A stretch of 8,809 nt of DNA from assembly GCA_002346435.1 (NCBI GenBank), contig DDZT01000068.1:1-8809 (forward strand), read 5' to 3'. The translations under genes and the position numbers were made by a program. Positions 6,064 through 8,809 of the stretch are shown here, piece by piece. Under the pieces are notes generated by a model that was not told the origin of the DNA, ran no database searches, and was given only the letters and a program-made list of their open reading frames with translations. Every line of letters begins with the position of its first letter. Positions within the stretch are counted from its first letter, which is position 1. The stretch comes from Anaerolineales bacterium UBA3001. GTDB lineage: Bacteria > Chloroflexota > Anaerolineae > Anaerolineales > UBA11657.

Positions 6064-7443
6064 ATGAACAAAAAGATTATGAGCGTATCAAATAAGAAAA
6101 AAAATGGTCGCAAATCAAAAAATGGTAGCAAATCTATAAAGAGTAGATCTGGGTATAGTGTAGTTAAACCTAATAAGCTAGAGAATGGAAATGGAAGGCA
6201 AGGAGTTCCTAAAGATGAGCTACAGGCTGAGATACTAGCTGCTGAAACAGAGCATCCGCGTATCCAACAATTACTTGAAATTGCTGAGAAAAATGGCGTG
6301 ATCTCGATGGAGGAGATTGTTACTGTTTTTCCGGAGGCTGAGGAAGACATAGGTATTTTAGATGAAGCACTTGCTTCTCTTCTGGAATCTGGCGTTGAAA
6401 TTGTCGAAAAGAAAGTTGCAGATGATGGTCATAATGAAGAAAGTGAGGATCCTCTTGCGGCTGAGAAAGATCAATTTAATTCTGAAATTAAAAAGATTAA
6501 GAGAAGACAGAGGCTTGCTAAAAATACTGCATTAGATGTGGATGACACCATAGGTTTGTATTTGAAAGAGGTTGGTAAAGTTCCTCTGTTGACCAAAGAT
6601 GAAGAGGTGTGGCTTGCAAAAAGGATGGAGAAGGCTGTAAAAGCTGAGGCGTCTCTCGAATCTGGCAGAAGAATTTCGACTCAAAGAAAGATGAAGCTCC
6701 AATATGATATTGATGATGGTATGGCTGCTAGAGAGCATCTCGTTACCGCAAACTCGAGACTGGTGATTAGTGTGGCTAAGAAATATATTGGCCGAGGTGT
6801 GCCGTTTTTGGATTTGATTCAAGAAGGCAATATTGGATTACTGCGAGCTGCTAAAAAGTTCGATTATCATAGAGGCCATAAATTTAGCACTTATGCAACT
6901 TGGTGGATTCGGCAAGGTATTACACGTGCCATTGCTGACCAAGGCCGAACCATTCGCATTCCTGTTCATATGATTGAAACTATCAATAAACTGATTCGAA
7001 CCTCACGAGAAGTCGTACAGGATGTAGGTCGTGAGCCTACACCAGAAGAAATTGCCAGTCAGATGGATATTTCAGTCGATAAAGTTAGGCAAGTTTTAGC
7101 AGTGGCCCAAGAGCCAATCTCTTTAGAAACACCTATTGGAGATGAAGAAGATAGCTATTTAGGTGATTTTATTGAGGATAAGAAGACCAAGTCCCCAGTA
7201 GCTGAAACAGACATCATACTGTTGAGAGAACGAGTGGAAGATTTGCTCGAAACACTGACAGATAGGGAAAAAAAGGTGATTGAACTGAGATTTGGTATTG
7301 GGGATGGTTGCCCAAGAACTCTGGAAGAGGTTGGGACTGAGTTTGATGTAACCCGAGAACGAATCCGCCAAATCGAAGCCAAAGCATTACGCAAATTAAG
7401 ACACCCAATACGAAGTCAACATTTGCGAGGATTTATAGAGTAA
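6064..7443 (+). CDS. rpoD: Primary RNA polymerase sigma factor (sigma-70/SigA)
   Basis: The housekeeping sigma factor directs RNA polymerase to -35/-10 promoters. The 459-residue product has every region of a group 1 factor: region 1.1 (about 52-115), region 1.2 with [10 protein letters not shown] (162-171), region 2 with [13 protein letters not shown] (229-241), [10 protein letters not shown] (250-259) and [11 protein letters not shown] (274-284), region 3 from R-T-I-R-I-P-V-H (295-302), and region 4.2 with the helix-turn-helix ending [10 protein letters not shown] (429-438). Presence of region 1.1 argues for RpoD rather than a group 2 paralog. Residues 1-47 form a lysine-rich basic tail. 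ATG 6064 follows GAGGT (6046-6050) at a rather long spacing; a TGA at 6040 closes the frame upstream. A structured leader precedes it and a 12-bp inverted repeat begins in its stop codon. Confidence 0.97.
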   Translation: MNKKIMSVSNKKKNGRKSKNGSKSIKSRSGYSVVKPNKLENGNGRQGVPKDELQAEILAAETEHPRIQQLLEIAEKNGVISMEEIVTVFPEAEEDIGILDEALASLLESGVEIVEKKVADDGHNEESEDPLAAEKDQFNSEIKKIKRRQRLAKNTALDVDDTIGLYLKEVGKVPLLTKDEEVWLAKRMEKAVKAEASLESGRRISTQRKMKLQYDIDDGMAAREHLVTANSRLVISVAKKYIGRGVPFLDLIQEGNIGLLRAAKKFDYHRGHKFSTYATWWIRQGITRAIADQGRTIRIPVHMIETINKLIRTSREVVQDVGREPTPEEIASQMDISVDKVRQVLAVAQEPISLETPIGDEEDSYLGDFIEDKKTKSPVAETDIILLRERVEDLLETLTDREKKVIELRFGIGDGCPRTLEEVGTEFDVTRERIRQIEAKALRKLRHPIRSQHLRGFIE

Positions 7444-7514
7444 ATTCATGATTACCCTTTTGTCGCTCAGTATTTTCTATGGCAGCCTCAGTCTTGTTTT
7501 GAAATCATGAATTT
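7442..7514. repeat. 12-bp perfect inverted repeat after rpoD
   Basis: AAATTCATGATT (7442-7453) is the exact reverse complement of AATCATGAATTT (7503-7514), with 49 nt between. The left arm begins inside the TAA stop codon. No T tract follows, so it is not a textbook terminator, but it may close the 3' end of the rpoD mRNA. Each arm contains the palindrome TCATGA, so protein binding sites are another option. Confidence 0.65.
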
Positions 7515-7529
7515 CGTTGAGGTTTCTGT

Positions 7530-7558
7530 TTGCCAAACTGTCTTTGTTGGGTTATAAT
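7530..7558 (+). promoter_or_regulatory. Sigma-70 type promoter for the tRNA pair
   Basis: TTGCCA (7530-7535) and a perfect TATAAT (7553-7558) are 17 bp apart. The predicted start near 7565 leaves a leader of about 37 nt before the first tRNA, to be removed by RNase P. The -35 box lies within the small palindrome GTTTGCCAAAC. Confidence 0.75.
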
Positions 7559-7601
7559 TTTGCCGTCGGGGGACTTACTGAGAACGATTCGCTTTTCGTT
7601 T

Positions 7602-7674
7602 GGGCCCATAGCTCAGTGGTTAGAGCAATCGGCTCATAACCGATTGGTCCTAGGTTCGAATCCTAGTGGGCCCA
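7602..7674 (+). tRNA. tRNA with CAT anticodon (elongator Met, or Ile2 if lysidine-modified)
   Basis: A full 73-nt cloverleaf: acceptor GGGCCCA/TGGGCCC, D stem GCTC/GAGC, anticodon stem ATCGG/CCGAT with loop CTCATAA, T stem CTAGG/CCTAG with loop TTCGAAT, discriminator A. The CCA end is not encoded. The anticodon stem lacks the three G-C pairs of initiator tRNA and base 1 pairs with base 72, so it is not tRNA-fMet. C4-G69 and C5-G68 are present, as in the tRNA-Ile2 that TilS converts to a lysidine anticodon, and the overall sequence resembles E. coli ileX. Ile2 is therefore a real alternative to Met. Confidence 0.95.
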
Positions 7675-7682
7675 TGTTCTTT

Positions 7683-7754
7683 GGGGCGTTAGCTCAGGGG
7701 TAGAGCGCTACCTTCACACGGTAGAAGTCACCGGTTCAAATCCAGTACGCCCCA
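7683..7754 (+). tRNA. tRNA-Val (CAC anticodon)
   Basis: A 72-nt cloverleaf: acceptor GGGGCGT/ACGCCCC, D stem GCTC/GAGC, anticodon stem CTACC/GGTAG with loop TTCACAC, T arm ACCGG TTCAAAT CCAGT, discriminator A. CCA is not encoded. It reads GUG codons. Only 8 nt separate it from the upstream tRNA, so the two share a transcript. The T stem has a C-A mismatch at its third pair (CCAGT where CCGGT would pair fully). Confidence 0.95.
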
Positions 7755-7784
7755 CGTTTAGTTGTGAAAGTATTAATCATGTTT

Positions 7785-7805
7785 AAAAGCAACTAATTGC
7801 TTTTT
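7785..7805 (+). terminator. Intrinsic terminator after the tRNA pair
   Basis: AAAAGCAA (7785-7792) pairs with TTGCTTTT (7797-7804) around the 4-nt loop CTAA, ending in a run of five T. The stem has few G-C pairs and is therefore weak, but position and the T run fit the end of the tRNA transcript. The remaining bases to the next gene (7806-7863) show no clear promoter. Confidence 0.55.
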
Positions 7806-7863
7806 CAGCCATAACACGGCGTTACCAAATAATTTATTACTAACGAAGGAAATCCGAATTCCA

Positions 7864-8781
7864 TTGGACCGCCTAAACCTCGAAACACCTTTAGCTGAAT
7901 CAGCAGAAGACCAGTCTAAATCTGACGAAGTTACTGTTAACATTCACTCCTTTTTTCTTTTGCCTTTCCTCATCTTGGTTGGCATTGGCATTCTGTTTGG
8001 TGTCTACATTCTGGGGATTACACTGCTGACCCAAGAGAGCCGAGATGTGTATGATTTGTTGGAAACGATTAAATCTGGACGAAACCACGACCGTTGGCGT
8101 TCTGCGTTTGAATTATCGTCTATTCTAACAAGAGACCCTAGGATTGGTTTCGATAGTCAATTTGTCAACAAAATGACTAATTTGTTTCAGGACCCAATCG
8201 TACGTCAAATGACTACCCAAAATGGTGTCAGCCTAAAAGCGTACCTGGCACAGGCAATGGGAGCTACTAAGAATCCTGCCTTCACACCCCTTTTGTTAGA
8301 TGCTATAGAGCCTAATCAATCTGATACAGTTTTTGTCATTTCTGCAATAGGTATGATTGGCGACTCAACCGCAGTTGATGGGATTTTACCTTTGCTTCAA
8401 AACCCGTCGGATACCATCCGTCTAGCCTCAGTTATTGCACTTGGGGAAATTGGTAATGTTACGGCTATCCCTGCATTACAAGAAGCACTCAAAGATGAAG
8501 AACCTAATGTGAGGTGGGACGCAGCGGTTGCTCTAACCAAACTTAATAGTACTTCAGGAAAAGCTATCCTGCTAGACCTGTTACGACCAGATTATTTAGC
8601 CGAATTCGAATCGGTTGACATCAATGAGCGAAATCGAATCCTCGCAGTTGCAGTCCGTTCTGCTGGAATTCTAAACGATTCGGAGCTTAATGAAGCCATT
8701 GACCACTTAATAGCTGATAAAAATAATGTAAACATAGAGGTATTAAAAACAGCCTTAGAGGTAAGAGATGAGCGACGATAA
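7864..8781 (+). CDS. Membrane-anchored HEAT-repeat protein of unknown function
   Basis: A 305-residue protein with a short polar N-terminus, one strong membrane helix (about 30-55, F-L-L-P-F-L-I-L-V-G-I-G-I-L-F-G-V-Y) and a soluble C-terminal domain. The latter contains PBS-lyase-type HEAT repeats: two clear units at about 155-182 (V-I-S-A-I-G-M-I-G-D) and 185-213 (A-S-V-I-A-L-G-E-I-G-N), another near 214-240 (V-R-W-D-A-A-V-A-L-T-K-L), and weaker ones before and after. HEAT repeats bind proteins; a partner role for a membrane complex fits but is not proven. Start is uncertain: TTG 7864 lies 13 nt after GAAGGA (7845-7850), whereas an in-frame ATT at 7858 would have ideal 7-nt spacing. The stop overlaps the next gene by 14 nt, showing tight co-translation. 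Confidence 0.85.
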   Translation: MDRLNLETPLAESAEDQSKSDEVTVNIHSFFLLPFLILVGIGILFGVYILGITLLTQESRDVYDLLETIKSGRNHDRWRSAFELSSILTRDPRIGFDSQFVNKMTNLFQDPIVRQMTTQNGVSLKAYLAQAMGATKNPAFTPLLLDAIEPNQSDTVFVISAIGMIGDSTAVDGILPLLQNPSDTIRLASVIALGEIGNVTAIPALQEALKDEEPNVRWDAAVALTKLNSTSGKAILLDLLRPDYLAEFESVDINERNRILAVAVRSAGILNDSELNEAIDHLIADKNNVNIEVLKTALEVRDERR

Positions 8782-8809
8782 TAATATTGAAGAGATGTCC
8801 CCAGCTCGA
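8768..8809 (+). CDS. N-terminal fragment of an unidentified protein (cut by window end)
   Basis: An ATG at 8768 opens a frame of 14 codons to the window edge, beginning M-S-D-D-N-N-I-E-E-M-S-P-A-R. GAGG at 8758-8761 lies six bases upstream, a strong ribosome-binding site inside the end of the HEAT gene. The 14-nt overlap makes it part of the same operon. Too little is present to identify it. An acidic start followed by S-P-A-R would fit the N-terminus of a Rieske iron-sulfur subunit just before a twin-arginine R-R-x-F-L segment, but this is speculation. Confidence 0.7.
   Translation, partial: MSDDNNIEEMSPAR

Noticed and set aside
5973..6350. 125-codon minus-strand frame opposite rpoD
   Set aside because: Low-complexity S/F-rich translation antisense to the sigma factor's N-terminus.
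1..8809. Mobile element, phage, CRISPR or defence system
   Set aside because: No transposase, integrase, Cas or toxin-type protein and no regularly spaced repeats are visible; the tRNA pair shows no adjacent integrase or duplicated 3' end.

Overview
This window looks like a chromosomal segment of an AT-rich bacterium (GC visibly below 50%). It is mostly housekeeping genes, with one maturation cluster for molybdenum enzymes at the left edge. The best guess for the host is a Chloroflexota lineage near Dehalococcoidia/SAR202. That rests on the mix of genes: a YqeB/YqeC/MocA-type module for molybdenum hydroxylases, a K+-dependent membrane pyrophosphatase, a short TPR protein with an LPDW-type motif, and a HEAT-repeat membrane protein. 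This is inference from gene content, not a database match. No phage, insertion sequence, CRISPR array or obvious foreign island is visible.

Layout. Positions 2-1606 (+) hold the C-terminal end of a YqeB/EF2563-family protein, then a fusion of a YqeC domain to a MocA-like nucleotidyltransferase. Both belong to the selenium-dependent molybdenum hydroxylase maturation set. Positions 1699-2058 (+) encode the ribosome silencing factor RsfS from a TTG start. Facing it on the minus strand is a run of three genes in the order hppA (3423-5672), a TPR protein (2617-3306) and ndk (2138-2590). The hppA-TPR gap is filled by a long imperfect inverted repeat. The 391 nt between hppA and rpoD contain two well-formed back-to-back sigma-70 promoters, each apparently starting its transcript with a hairpin. 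A second, terminator-like hairpin lies inside the rpoD leader. rpoD (6064-7443) encodes the primary sigma factor with a lysine-rich N-terminal tail. A consensus promoter then drives tRNA-CAU and tRNA-Val(CAC), followed by a small hairpin with a T run. The window ends with a membrane-anchored HEAT-repeat protein that overlaps the start of the next gene, which is cut by the window edge.

How the genes relate. YqeB and YqeC-MocA would mature the molybdenum cofactor of hydroxylases encoded elsewhere. HppA uses the pyrophosphate made by biosynthesis to pump Na+ or H+, and Ndk balances nucleoside triphosphates. RsfS and RpoD set translation and transcription capacity. I see no novel multi-gene system. 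The most unusual signals are in non-coding DNA: structured leaders on both sides of the hppA/rpoD promoter region, and inverted repeats without T tracts at several gene ends.
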